Assembly: GCF_005160265.1 (NCBI RefSeq)
Contig: NZ_CP039865.1
Coordinates: 2,318,828 to 2,382,827 of the forward strand
Direction of reading: 5' to 3'
Length of the DNA stretch: 64,000 nt
Source of the DNA: Phreatobacter aquaticus
GTDB taxonomy: Bacteria > Pseudomonadota > Alphaproteobacteria > Rhizobiales > Phreatobacteraceae
How positions within the stretch are numbered: position 1 is the stretch's first letter; the number at the start of each line of letters is the position of its first letter. Position numbers and translations under genes: made by a program. Below, in pieces: positions 55,592 through 63,775 of the stretch. The notes under the pieces were generated by a model. The model ran no database searches. It had not been told where the DNA came from and saw nothing but the letters and a program-made list of their open reading frames with translations.

Positions 55592-55630
55592 GACCATCCG
55601 GCGGCACATTGCCGCCTCCGACATTGCCAT

Positions 55631-55657
55631 CAAGCCCGGTCCACAAGGCCGGGCTTG
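55631..55657 (+). terminator. rho-independent terminator of porin 2
   Basis: Stem caagcccgg / ccgggcttg plus a wobble and further pairs, followed by ttgcattt; same design as the other porin terminators. Confidence 0.65.
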
Positions 55658-55832
55658 TTGCATTTGGGCAGGCTAACAGCGGCAGCGCGAAGCGACGAAG
55701 GCCACCTGTTGCGGCGTTGTCACAAGCCGCGGCAAAGAGCAACCCCGCGTCAGATGCCCTAGCGGAATCACTTCGCCTGAATAAAGTACACGTCTGCATT
55801 CATCATGAACCCCTTCATCTCCTGGACAAGTT

Positions 55833-56549
55833 ATGAAGAAGATCGCTCTGGGCGTGCTGACCGCCGCCGCTCTTGCCGGCAACGCTCAGGCAGCCGATCT
55901 CGGCGTTCGCCGCGTCGCCGTTCCCGCCGCAATCGCGGCGCCGGTGTTCAACTGGACCGGCTTCTATGCCGGTCTGAATATCGGCCTCGGTATCGCCAAC
56001 ACGAATTTCGGCGTTGTGATCCCCGGTGCTCCCAGCTCGGGCTCGGGGCTCGTTGCTGGCGGCCAGATCGGCTACAATCATCAGATCAACAACGTTGTCC
56101 TCGGCGTTGAAGCTGATCTCGGATATTTCGGCGTGTCGCGCACTGCGGCCATCGTTGCCGTCGGCGGCCCGACGACGATTTTCACATGGAAGACGACCTG
56201 GGACGCCTCGCTGCGCGCACGCGCCGGCGTCGCTGTCGATCGCGCCCTGCTCTACGTGACGGGCGGTGTGGCCTTTGCCGATATTGGCATCCGCCAGACC
56301 TTGCTCGCTGTCACCGCGACCGGCGGGCAGACCCGCGTGGGTTGGACGCTCGGCGCCGGCCTTGAATATGCCGTGACCCAGAACTGGACCATTCGCGGCG
56401 AGTATCTGTACGCCAATTACGGCCGCAAGGGCATTACGGCCAATACAGGTGTCACGAGCCCCCCGGTCAGCCTGCAGGAGCACAAGGTCCGCATCGGCCT
56501 GAACTACCTGTTCTCGACCGGCCCCTCGGCGGTCGTCGCCCGCTACTGA
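55833..56549 (+). CDS. Omp31-like outer-membrane beta-barrel protein, paralogue 3
   Basis: 238 residues. Signal peptide KKIALGVLTAAALAGNAQA; barrel strands NWTGFYAGLNIGLGIANTNFGV, GGQIGYNHQINNVVLGVEADLGYFGVS, LRARAGVAVDRALLYVTGGVAFADI, WTIRGEYLYANYG, HKVRIGLNYLFST. The last 14 residues, FSTGPSAVVARY among them, are the same in all three paralogues. No strong ribosome site (tggacaagtt before ATG). Third of the tandem array. Confidence 0.92.
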   Translation: MKKIALGVLTAAALAGNAQAADLGVRRVAVPAAIAAPVFNWTGFYAGLNIGLGIANTNFGVVIPGAPSSGSGLVAGGQIGYNHQINNVVLGVEADLGYFGVSRTAAIVAVGGPTTIFTWKTTWDASLRARAGVAVDRALLYVTGGVAFADIGIRQTLLAVTATGGQTRVGWTLGAGLEYAVTQNWTIRGEYLYANYGRKGITANTGVTSPPVSLQEHKVRIGLNYLFSTGPSAVVARY

Positions 56550-56588
56550 GACCATCCGGCGGCAGGCTGTCGCCACTGACATTTCCAG

Positions 56589-56615
56589 CAAGCCCGGCCC
56601 GCAAGGCCGGGCTTG
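56589..56615 (+). terminator. rho-independent terminator of porin 3
   Basis: The same 11-bp stem as after porin 1 (caagcccggcc / ggccgggcttg), with the same cgcaa-type loop and trailing ttgcattt. Confidence 0.7.
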
Positions 56616-56668
56616 TTGCATTTGGCGAAGCAGGAAGATCGTCCTATATTGTTCGCAAGGAGAATGGG

Positions 56669-57292
56669 ATGACGGTTGGACTGAACGCATCGACAGCCGG
56701 CTATGCCGAGGAAGCCGACAGGCTTGCGGTGCAATATGAAAGCATCGCTTTCGCCGACGTGCATGCGCTCGTGCTGCCGTTCTTTCCCGCCACTCCGGCG
56801 GATGTTCTGGATGTCGGCGCCGGAACGGGCCGCGATGCGGCGGCGCTGGCCGCCCTGGGCCACCGGCTCGTCGCGGCCGAGCCGACCGCCGAATTGCGCG
56901 CTCATGGCGAGCGCTTGCATGCCGCCCATCCGATCGTCTGGCTGGATGACGGCCTGCCGGATCTTGCCGGGACCCGCGCGCTCGGTCGCCGCTTTGATCT
57001 CATCCTGCTGACCGCCGTTCTGATGCACCTTGATGAGGGCGACCGGCAGACGGCGATGGCGGTGCTGGCGGGCCTGCTCAAGCCCGGGGGCCGGCTCATC
57101 CTGTCGCTGCGCCACGGTCCGGTGCCTCCGGGGCGGCAGATGTTCGATGTCCCGGCCGACGAGGTGACGGCTGTCGGCAGGCGCCATGGGCTGGTCGAAC
57201 GCCACCGGGCCACGCGCGGCGACATGTTCGATCGCGGCGGCGTCAGCTGGAGCCACCTGGTGCTGGAGACGCCGGTTGGCGGGGCAATGTGA
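56669..57292 (+). CDS. class I SAM-dependent methyltransferase
   Basis: 207 residues, single Rossmann-like domain: motif I DVLDVGAGTGRDAAALAALGHRLVAAEP, motif II-type FDLILLTAVLMHLDEGDRQTAMAVLAGLLKPGGRLILSLRHGP. Substrate unknown; small-molecule or lipid targets are usual for such short Methyltransf_25-like proteins. AAGGAG precedes the ATG at 56669. It lies downstream of the porins but has no evident functional tie. Confidence 0.88.
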   Translation: MTVGLNASTAGYAEEADRLAVQYESIAFADVHALVLPFFPATPADVLDVGAGTGRDAAALAALGHRLVAAEPTAELRAHGERLHAAHPIVWLDDGLPDLAGTRALGRRFDLILLTAVLMHLDEGDRQTAMAVLAGLLKPGGRLILSLRHGPVPPGRQMFDVPADEVTAVGRRHGLVERHRATRGDMFDRGGVSWSHLVLETPVGGAM

Positions 57293-57478
57293 TGGGCCGA
57301 TTGCCACCGGCCTTGCCGTCATGCCCGCCACGAGGGTCGGCGTGACGCAACTGCAGGATGTGCTTTCCCGTGATGTCTTGGAAGAGCGACGCCTCTCTCC
57401 TGTTCCACGAAGGCTCCGGATGACAAGCCGGGCGGATCCGGCCTCCGGAGGCCCCGCATGGAACCGGTGGCGCCGATC

Positions 57479-58300
57479 TCAGACGAAACGCACCCCGATG
57501 TGCTTGCCGTCGTGCCAGACCCTTTCACACTCACGGATCACCCCGCCATCCCTGCCGGTGAACACCAGCCGCAAGGCGCGCGGCACCTGATCGGAGGAGC
57601 CCATCCTGAGGCGGGCGCCCGTGCGCGAGACGTCGACCAGGGTGCAGGCCGCCACCATTGCGCCCTCGTCGGTCTTGAGTTCTGCCGGGTAGTAGACGGC
57701 CTTGCGCACCGACTTGCGGTGCTCGCGCAGGCGCACCTTGCGCCGCGCCTTGATGAGCTCGGGAGCGCGGTCCGAGAAGCTGGCGCCTGGATTGTGCGAC
57801 AGCGCCCGCATCACGGCCTCGTTGCCATGGACGATCAGGGCATCGGTCAGCGTGCTGGCCAGCTGCGACCGGCGGGCGACGGCCAGAAGATGGGACGGGC
57901 CGCGGCGCGAAATGATGCCAAGCAGCGCCTCGTCGTCGAGACACTCCGAATGGATCAGGATCGGCCGCGCCACCTCGATCCAGTCGTCATTGGCCAATTG
58001 CTCGACGATGCCGGCCGGCGCATCCGCCTCGGCCGCGACCCATCGGGCGATCTCTTCCTTGACGTCGGGGTCGGCGATGGCGATCAGCCGACCGATGACC
58101 TGTTCGAAAATGTCGGCTTCGGTGTCGCTGAGCGTCTCGGTATCGGCGATGAACCGGTCGATCAGGCGCCGGATCTTGCCGGCCAGCCTGTCGCGGCCCG
58201 CGTCGGCCAGCAGCTGACCGATCTCGTCCCGCGACGTCTCGCCGGGGCCGGTCGGAACTGGGGCGGACGCGGCCGCGGCTGCAGCTGATTTTTTCGACAT
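57479..58300 (-). CDS. DUF2336-like and PilZ domain protein (c-di-GMP receptor candidate)
   Basis: 273 residues. The N-terminal two-thirds is helical with DUF2336-like repeats (DEIGQLLADAGRDRLAGKIRRLIDRFIADTETLSDTEADIFEQVIGRLI; ISRRGPSHLLAVARRSQLASTLTDALIVHG). The C-terminal 90 residues are a PilZ domain with the c-di-GMP signature intact: RxxxR as RKSVR and DxSxxG as DVSRTG, then ARLRM. The ATG at 58300 is used (MSKKSAAAA). Such proteins affect motility or surface behaviour in alphaproteobacteria; ligand binding is inferred from the motif. Confidence 0.83.
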   Translation of the reverse strand: MSKKSAAAAAASAPVPTGPGETSRDEIGQLLADAGRDRLAGKIRRLIDRFIADTETLSDTEADIFEQVIGRLIAIADPDVKEEIARWVAAEADAPAGIVEQLANDDWIEVARPILIHSECLDDEALLGIISRRGPSHLLAVARRSQLASTLTDALIVHGNEAVMRALSHNPGASFSDRAPELIKARRKVRLREHRKSVRKAVYYPAELKTDEGAMVAACTLVDVSRTGARLRMGSSDQVPRALRLVFTGRDGGVIRECERVWHDGKHIGVRFV

Positions 58301-58432
58301 GGGGGACCGCTTGCCAAGGCTTCGCGACGCTACGAAATCCAGCAATCATAACGGGTTGAGCATTGCGGATTGCTTAAGCGCTGCCGCGAAAATCCGGGCT
58401 GCGGCCGGGTTCGGGCGATGGGCGTGGTCGCC

Positions 58433-59188
58433 TTATTCGCCCGCCAGGAAGAAGTGGAGCGTTCCGTCCGGGCCGATCCCAAGTCTCCAGAACACCCAGG
58501 AATTGAGCGTGCGCATGTCGCGCACGTCCTGCGCGGTCATCAGCCGGTAGAGATCCACCGATTGCTGCGGCGTCAGCGTCGCTAGCGGCACATGGGCGAG
58601 ATAGGGCCAGACATACATTTCCTGCGGCGTGCCCTTGTTGATATGGGCGGCCGGAAGATCGAGGATGTTCAAGAGGATAGCCAGGATCTCGTGGCCCTGT
58701 CCGTCGCCGGAGGCCTGCTTCCAGAAGGCGATCGGGTCGCGTTCCTGGCCGCGCGTGAACACCGGCGTCGTCTCGTTCATCTGGAACACCACGCCGAGCC
58801 GCTCGATATTGCCGGACTTCGCCGCCAGGATCAGCTTCTCGCGGGTCGCGCCGACCCGCTCGCGGAGGTCCTCGTTGTCGGGCAAGAGGTCGACCGAAAC
58901 GGTGCGTGTCGCCGGGCGAGCCGGCTGTGCGGCAGCCGCAGGCGCGGCTTGACGCGGGACTTGGGCCGCAGGGCTCGCTGGAGGGGCGGCAGGGGGTGAC
59001 GCAGGTGCGCCGTTCGGGCCGGGTGTCACATCGCGGATGGCGGGGCGCAGCGGGCCGCCGGCGGGTGCCTGCGGCTGGGCGGAGGAGGGCAGGCGCGCAC
59101 GGTCGGACGGCATGATCTGCGCCACCGCGACGCCCAGCGCCAGGGTGGAAATCACCGCTCCGACGATGGCTGCGATGCGCGGGCTCAT
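58433..59188 (-). CDS. exported protein with Pro/Ala linker, unknown function
   Basis: 251 residues. N-terminal hydrophobic anchor (IAAIVGAVISTLALGVAVAQI) followed by a Pro/Ala/Gln-rich linker to about residue 95 and a globular domain (DNEDLRERVGATREKLILAAKSGNIERLGVVFQMNETTPVF; WKQASGDGQGHEILAILLNILDLPAAHINKG; YVWPYLAHVPLATLTPQQSVDLYRLM). It resembles periplasmic domains anchored by one helix. I recognise no family, though similar conserved proteins exist in Rhizobiales as far as I recall. Confidence 0.68.
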   Translation of the reverse strand: MSPRIAAIVGAVISTLALGVAVAQIMPSDRARLPSSAQPQAPAGGPLRPAIRDVTPGPNGAPASPPAAPPASPAAQVPRQAAPAAAAQPARPATRTVSVDLLPDNEDLRERVGATREKLILAAKSGNIERLGVVFQMNETTPVFTRGQERDPIAFWKQASGDGQGHEILAILLNILDLPAAHINKGTPQEMYVWPYLAHVPLATLTPQQSVDLYRLMTAQDVRDMRTLNSWVFWRLGIGPDGTLHFFLAGE

Positions 59189-59223
59189 GCCGGTCTACCC
59201 CATGGCATCAAGACGGTGGCAGC

Positions 59224-59490
59224 TCAGTGTGACGAGCGTTCCACCGTGAACTCACCATTGCGGACGCGCTCGGCCAGCCGCTCGGCGAACACCGCGCTGG
59301 CTTCCTCGCCATAGGTCGCGACCATCTCCACGAACGAGGCGAAGATCGCGGCTTGGGCGATGCAGTCGACGTCGAGCCCGTCGAGACGCGCTTCCGCAAA
59401 GGCCTCCGAGACATAGCCCATCGCCGCCTGGCGCTGGTCCTCGGCTTCGATCGATCTTGCGTCGGTCACAGGCAGAAAATGCATCATCAC
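59224..59490 (-). CDS. small conserved helical protein, unknown function
   Basis: 88 residues, all-helical, no signal peptide. Contains QAAMGYVSEAFAEARLDGLDVDCIAQAAIFASFVEMVATYGEEASAVFAERLAERVRNGEF. Reads like a small cytosolic helical protein conserved in Rhizobiales. It is 35 bases downstream side of the exported protein on the same strand and upstream of nothing obvious. Function unknown. Confidence 0.62.
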   Translation of the reverse strand: MMMHFLPVTDARSIEAEDQRQAAMGYVSEAFAEARLDGLDVDCIAQAAIFASFVEMVATYGEEASAVFAERLAERVRNGEFTVERSSH

Positions 59491-59627
59491 GTCCGAAATC
59501 GGGCCGCAGAACTGGCCTTACCCCACGACAAGACCCTAGCATGGGTGTCCGGCGCCACGAGCCAATTCTGACCGGAAGGTTAACGCCACCCGGCAATTGC
59601 GGTGAAAATGCCGGAACGATCGCGAGG

Positions 59628-60062
59628 TCAGTTGACGAAGCGGCTGGTGATGTCGCTGACGATCCGCAGGCCCTCGTCGGCATAGCGCCGGGTGGCGACG
59701 CGGGCGGCTGCGGTGCAGGTGCGATAGGTCGCCTCGAAACCGCCATAGCCGCGGTTGAAACTCTGGGTCAGGCGGTCGCGGCGCTCGGCGGTGGTGGCTT
59801 CGGCATCGATCAGCGCCTGCATTTCGCGGCGCCAGGCACCGGTCTCCGGCGAGGGACACAGGGTGCGCAGATAGTGCAGCGCGCCCATGATCTCCGACAA
59901 TCGAATTAATTGTGGCTCGTAGGGGGCCTGGAGGAGTGCGTCCGGTACAACCGGAGGTGGTGGAGTGGGTGCTGCGGCGCGCGACTGAGCGAGGGCCGGC
60001 GCGGTGGCGAGCGTCAGTCCCAGCAGGGCGGCAAGCGTCAGGGCGGAAGCGAGGCGCAGCAT
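59628..60062 (-). CDS. TIGR02301-family exported protein
   Basis: 144 residues. A signal peptide (MLRLASALTLAALLGLTLATAPALAQ) precedes a domain with LIRLSEIMGALHYLRTLCPSPETGAWRREMQALIDAEATTAERRDRLTQSFNRGYGGFEATYRTCTAAARVATRRY, the TIGR02301 pattern with two Cys that may bond. Periplasmic, function unknown, common in Rhizobiales. An in-frame ATG at 60119 that overlaps the NUDIX stop as ATGA is an alternative start giving a longer n-region; the one used has GGGGAGG very close to it. Confidence 0.82.
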   Translation of the reverse strand: MLRLASALTLAALLGLTLATAPALAQSRAAAPTPPPPVVPDALLQAPYEPQLIRLSEIMGALHYLRTLCPSPETGAWRREMQALIDAEATTAERRDRLTQSFNRGYGGFEATYRTCTAAARVATRRYADEGLRIVSDITSRFVN

Positions 60063-60115
60063 GCCTCCCCATATGCGCCAGCGCCCGCCCGGCCGCAACA
60101 GCGGGCTGCGCCCGG

Positions 60116-60553
60116 TCATCGCGGATCGGCCAGCGCGAAGGCGGCAGCGAGCGCATCGTGCAGCCCCTCGGTGGTCGGCAGGTCTCGCGCCTCGCTGGCA
60201 CTCACCCACCGGATGTCGGAGGCCTCGGGCGACAGGACGCCTTCGCCGGCGATCCAGCGGGCGGCGAAGGTGACGACGACGAAGTGACGGGAGACCAGGC
60301 CCTCGGCGTCCCGGACGATGATGTCGCGGGCGCCGCAGAGACCCACAGGGGCTGCCGTGACCTCGACCTCTTCCATCAGTTCGCGCGCGGCCGCTTCCGC
60401 CAGCGTCTCGCCGATCTCGACCACGCCGCCGGGCAGCGAGTAGAGGCCTGCGCCCGGCGCATTGGCGCGGGCGGCAAGCAGCACGCGGCCCTCGCGGATC
60501 ACGGCGGTGGAGACCGCGAGGATCGGACGGTTCGGATAGGCGCGGTCGGACAT
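60116..60553 (-). CDS. NUDIX hydrolase
   Basis: 145 residues. The Nudix box is complete: GGVVEIGETLAEAAARELMEEVEV (G-x5-E-x7-REx2EEx). ILAVSTAVIREGRVLLAARANAPGAGLYSLPGG leads into it, as in ADP-ribose/8-oxo-dGTP-type hydrolases. Acts on a nucleoside diphosphate derivative in the cytosol; the exact substrate is not predictable. Its stop touches the TIGR02301 gene region, implying cotranscription. Confidence 0.9.
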   Translation of the reverse strand: MSDRAYPNRPILAVSTAVIREGRVLLAARANAPGAGLYSLPGGVVEIGETLAEAAARELMEEVEVTAAPVGLCGARDIIVRDAEGLVSRHFVVVTFAARWIAGEGVLSPEASDIRWVSASEARDLPTTEGLHDALAAAFALADPR

Positions 60554-60589
60554 CCGGCAGCCTCCGGGCGCGCTTAAGGGAAGCGGGCT

Positions 60590-61111
60590 CTAGCGATCCA
60601 TCAGGGCGTCGATGGCGTCCTGTGCGGAGGGCGGCGCCATCAGGTCGTCATCCTCGTCGACGACGGCGTTCATCAGCCCGACCGTGTGGGCGGCGAGCGG
60701 TTTCAGCTGGGCTGCCGCCTCGCGGGCAATGACCCCGGCGCGCGGCGTCGGGCCTGCTGCAATCAGGCCAGCGATCACATCGACCATGATCGTGTCCATC
60801 TCGGCGACCGCCGCCAGGAACTTGCGCCGGACCACGATCGGCGCCTGCTGGAAGGCAGCGATAGCCAGTTCCTTGTCGCGATAGTTGGAGCGGGCGAAAT
60901 GGTCCTCATAGGACAGGGGCGTCCAGCCGATCACGTCGTCGATGCAATCCGGCATGGACGGAATCAGCTCGAGAAGCATGATGGCTTCGTTGAAATGGTT
61001 GAGGTAATCGGTAGCCAGCCGGGTTTCCGGATGGATGTTGGCTGCCCGCAGACGCTCTGGCGTGAGCTGCGGGGGGGCTTCGTCGATCACCGGGGCAGAC
61101 ATCGAAACCAT
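60590..61111 (-). CDS. conserved hypothetical protein
   Basis: 173 residues, helical, no signal peptide. Contains ETRLATDYLNHFNEAIMLLELIPSMPDCIDDVIGWTPLSYEDHFARSNYRDKELAIAAFQQAPIVVRRKF, followed by an acidic C-terminus. The NHFNEAIMLLE and W-PLSYEDHF segments suggest a conserved Rhizobiales family that I cannot name. AAGGA precedes the ATG at 61111; an ATG at 61102 is also possible. 36 bases upstream of the NUDIX gene, same strand. Confidence 0.68.
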   Translation of the reverse strand: MVSMSAPVIDEAPPQLTPERLRAANIHPETRLATDYLNHFNEAIMLLELIPSMPDCIDDVIGWTPLSYEDHFARSNYRDKELAIAAFQQAPIVVRRKFLAAVAEMDTIMVDVIAGLIAAGPTPRAGVIAREAAAQLKPLAAHTVGLMNAVVDEDDDLMAPPSAQDAIDALMDR

Positions 61112-61220
61112 TCTGGTCCTTCGTGCTTACCCGGCAATCAGCCATGGCTACGGTGAAAGAAGCCTTAAGGAACCACAGGGTCGCCAGGGCAATTCGCATC
61201 TGACGGTAAGGGAATGCGGT

Positions 61221-61952
61221 ATGTGCAGCCGTTATGCCATCACGACAGCTCCGGAAGCCCTGCGGGCATCCTTCGGATATGTGGATCTTCCGAACTTCCC
61301 GCCGCGCTACAACATCGCCCCGACCCAGCCTGTACCGGTGATCATCTGCGATCACGGGATTCGTCATTTCACCTTGATGCGCTGGGGCTTCATGCCCAGT
61401 TGGGTCAAGGAGCCGAAAGACTACCCGCTGATCTTCAACATCCGTGCCGAGACCGCCCGCGAGAAGCCGTCGTTTCGCGCCGCGTTCCTGCGTCGCCGGG
61501 CGCTGATGCCCGCCGATGCCTTCTACGAATGGCAGCGCGAGGGGCGGGTCTCCACGCCCTGGATGATCCGCAGCACCGATGGCGCGCCCTTCGCCTTCCC
61601 CGCGCTGTGGGAGACCTGGGAGGGGCCGGAGGGGTCGGCCGTCGATACCGTCGCCCTGATCACCACGGCATCGCAGGCGCCGCTCGCGACCATCCATCCG
61701 CGCAGCCCGGTGATTCTGAACCGCGCTCTGTGGAGCGAATGGCTCGATCCCGAGACCAAGACCGAGCGGGCCGAGGCCATGCTGACAGCGCCGTCGGCTG
61801 ACAGCATCGTCCTCAGTCGCATCTCGAAGGCGGTCAACAAGGCCGCCAATGACGGACCTGAGGTTCAGGAGCCCTATCGGGAGACGGCCGAACCGCCACC
61901 GGCCCCGAAGAGCCGGAAGGTCGGCGATAGCGGGCAGGGGAGCCTGTTCTGA
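61221..61952 (+). CDS. SRAP (HMCES/YedK) abasic-site protein
   Basis: 243 residues. The start is fixed by the catalytic Met-Cys: ATG TGC encodes MCSRYAITT, with Cys2 the residue that forms a thiazolidine with abasic sites in single-stranded DNA. Further motifs: PPRYNIAPTQPVPVI, FTLMRWGFMPSWVKE, NIRAETAREKPSFRAAFLRRRALMPADAFYEWQ (catalytic Glu) and TIHPRSPVIL (His). It shields abasic lesions at forks. The tail is Pro/Lys-rich. Confidence 0.94.
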   Translation: MCSRYAITTAPEALRASFGYVDLPNFPPRYNIAPTQPVPVIICDHGIRHFTLMRWGFMPSWVKEPKDYPLIFNIRAETAREKPSFRAAFLRRRALMPADAFYEWQREGRVSTPWMIRSTDGAPFAFPALWETWEGPEGSAVDTVALITTASQAPLATIHPRSPVILNRALWSEWLDPETKTERAEAMLTAPSADSIVLSRISKAVNKAANDGPEVQEPYRETAEPPPAPKSRKVGDSGQGSLF

Positions 61953-61967
61953 CGGACAGCGCCCGGC

Positions 61968-63413
61968 TCAGAGCACCTTGCCGGGATTGAGGATGCCCTT
62001 GGGGTCGAGCACGGCCTTCAACGTCCGCATCAGGTCGAGTTCGACCGGGTCCTTCACGCCGGGCAGCAGCTCGCGCTTCATCCGGCCGATGCCATGCTCG
62101 GCCGAGATCGAGCCGTGATACTTGCCGACAATGCCGTGGACCAGCGCCTGAACCTCGTCCCACCGCCCAAGGAAGGTCGCCTTGTCCATGTCGAGCGGCT
62201 GGCTGAGATTGTAGTGGATGTTGCCGTCGCCGAGATGGCCGAACGGCACCACGCGGCAGCCGGGCATCAGCGCCTCGCAGGCGGCATTGGTTTCGGCGAT
62301 GAAGGCCGGCACCGAGGCGACGGGCACGGACACGTCGTGCTTGATCGAGCCGCCCTCCTGCTTCTGCACCTCGCTCATGCCCTCGCGGATGCGCCAGAAC
62401 GCATTGCGCTGGTCGATGCTGTCGGCAATCGCCGCGTCCTCGATCAGCCCATCCTCGAAGCCGCTGGAGAGGATCTCCTCGATCGTCTCGCGCAAGCCGC
62501 CCGCGGCGGCCGATGACAGTTCCATCAGGCAGTACCAGGGCGAGGGTTGAGCCAGCGGATCGCGCACGCCGGGCATGTGCTTCAGCACGAACTCGAACAG
62601 GTTGCGCGGCATCATCTCGAAGCCACTCACGGCCGGCCCCGCCTTCTCCTGGGCCCGCGTCAGCAACGCGAGCGATGCTTCCGGCGACGGTACGCCGACC
62701 CAGGCCGCCTCGATCGAGCGGGGTGCGGGCGAAAGCTTCAGCACGGCGCCTGTGATGATGCCGAGGGTGCCCTCGGCACCGATGAACAGGTGCTTCAGGT
62801 CGTAGCCCGTATTGTCCTTCTTGAGGGTCCGGAGCCCGTTCCAGATCCGGCCATCGGCCAGCACGACTTCCAGGCCGAGCACGAGGTCGCGGGCCAGGCC
62901 ATAGGCGACGGCCTGGGTCCCGCCGGCATTGGTGGAGAGGTTGCCGCCGACCGTGCAGGAGCCCTTGGAGCCGATGTTGAGCGGATAGAGCCGGTTGACC
63001 TCGGCAGCAGCGTCCTGCGCCTGTTGCAGCGTGACGCCGGCATCGACCGTCATGATGTTGCCGGCCGGGTCGATCGCCCGGATACGGGTCATGCGGTTGA
63101 GTGATAGGATGATCTCGGCGCCGTCCTCATGGGGCAGGTGGCCGCCGACCAGGCCCGTGCCGCCGCCCTGGGGCACGATCTTGGTATCGGTCTCGGCGGC
63201 AAGCTTGACGATGGCCGCGACCTCTTCGGTGGATCCGGGGCGGAGCACCAGCGAGGTCCGCGTGACATAGAGGTCACGCCAATCCTTCAGATAGGGCTGC
63301 TGGTCGTCCGGATCGGTGATCGCATAGCGCTCGCCGACGATCGCCGAGAAGCGCTTGACGAGGTCCTGCGGCAGCGGCGGGGCAAGATGGTCGACGGGCT
63401 TTGGCAGAGGCAT
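61968..63413 (-). CDS. FAD-linked D-2-hydroxyacid dehydrogenase (GlcD/D2HGDH-like)
   Basis: 481 residues of the VAO/FAD_binding_4 family. PCMH fold motif VPQGGGTGLVGG; NIGSKGSCTVGGNLSTNAGGTQAVAYG; IGAEGTLGIITGAVL; C-terminal oxidase part with VPFGHLGDGNIHYNLSQP and SAEHGIGRMKRELL. The length and the last motif fit D-2-hydroxyglutarate or D-lactate dehydrogenases rather than the multi-subunit glycolate oxidase, but these are hard to separate by eye. Converges on the SRAP gene, 15 bases apart. Confidence 0.88.
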   Translation of the reverse strand: MPLPKPVDHLAPPLPQDLVKRFSAIVGERYAITDPDDQQPYLKDWRDLYVTRTSLVLRPGSTEEVAAIVKLAAETDTKIVPQGGGTGLVGGHLPHEDGAEIILSLNRMTRIRAIDPAGNIMTVDAGVTLQQAQDAAAEVNRLYPLNIGSKGSCTVGGNLSTNAGGTQAVAYGLARDLVLGLEVVLADGRIWNGLRTLKKDNTGYDLKHLFIGAEGTLGIITGAVLKLSPAPRSIEAAWVGVPSPEASLALLTRAQEKAGPAVSGFEMMPRNLFEFVLKHMPGVRDPLAQPSPWYCLMELSSAAAGGLRETIEEILSSGFEDGLIEDAAIADSIDQRNAFWRIREGMSEVQKQEGGSIKHDVSVPVASVPAFIAETNAACEALMPGCRVVPFGHLGDGNIHYNLSQPLDMDKATFLGRWDEVQALVHGIVGKYHGSISAEHGIGRMKRELLPGVKDPVELDLMRTLKAVLDPKGILNPGKVL

Positions 63414-63775
63414 GGCGGACTTCGGCGTTTCGCTTCGGGGGTCTCGGTCCTTATTGGGCCGGGTGCGGGCGCGGGGTCAACCGGTCAGACCGGATGTCTG
63501 GAGTGACGCCATGCGGCCTTTGTGCCGATTGGCTCTTCCGGTTCGGGCCCGCAAGGCCTATCTTGATGACGGAGCTGCGACGTTCGTCAGGGCACAAATT
63601 TCCTCGGGGCCTTATCGATCTCTAGGGAGCTGTCCCTGCCCTTGTCCGTGGACTTGGGCACACGGCGCCCACCTACTTAGGTAGGTTCCCGGGATCGCTT
63701 GTCCAACGACGAAGCGGCTCCACTTCTCGTCCCCTGCCTCTTGACGGCTGGCGCGTCCTGCGCCACGCCTCGGCC
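63414..63775. other. intergenic region before the polyprenyl synthase
   Basis: 362 bases between divergent genes. No credible frame. It should hold both promoters. A small inverted repeat cctac...gtagg lies at 63672-63685. Nothing else stands out. Confidence 0.5.

Noticed and set aside
54863-56690. Minus-strand frames opposite the porins
   Set aside because: Shadow frames repeated because the porins are paralogous; plus-strand genes have signal peptides and terminal aromatic residues.
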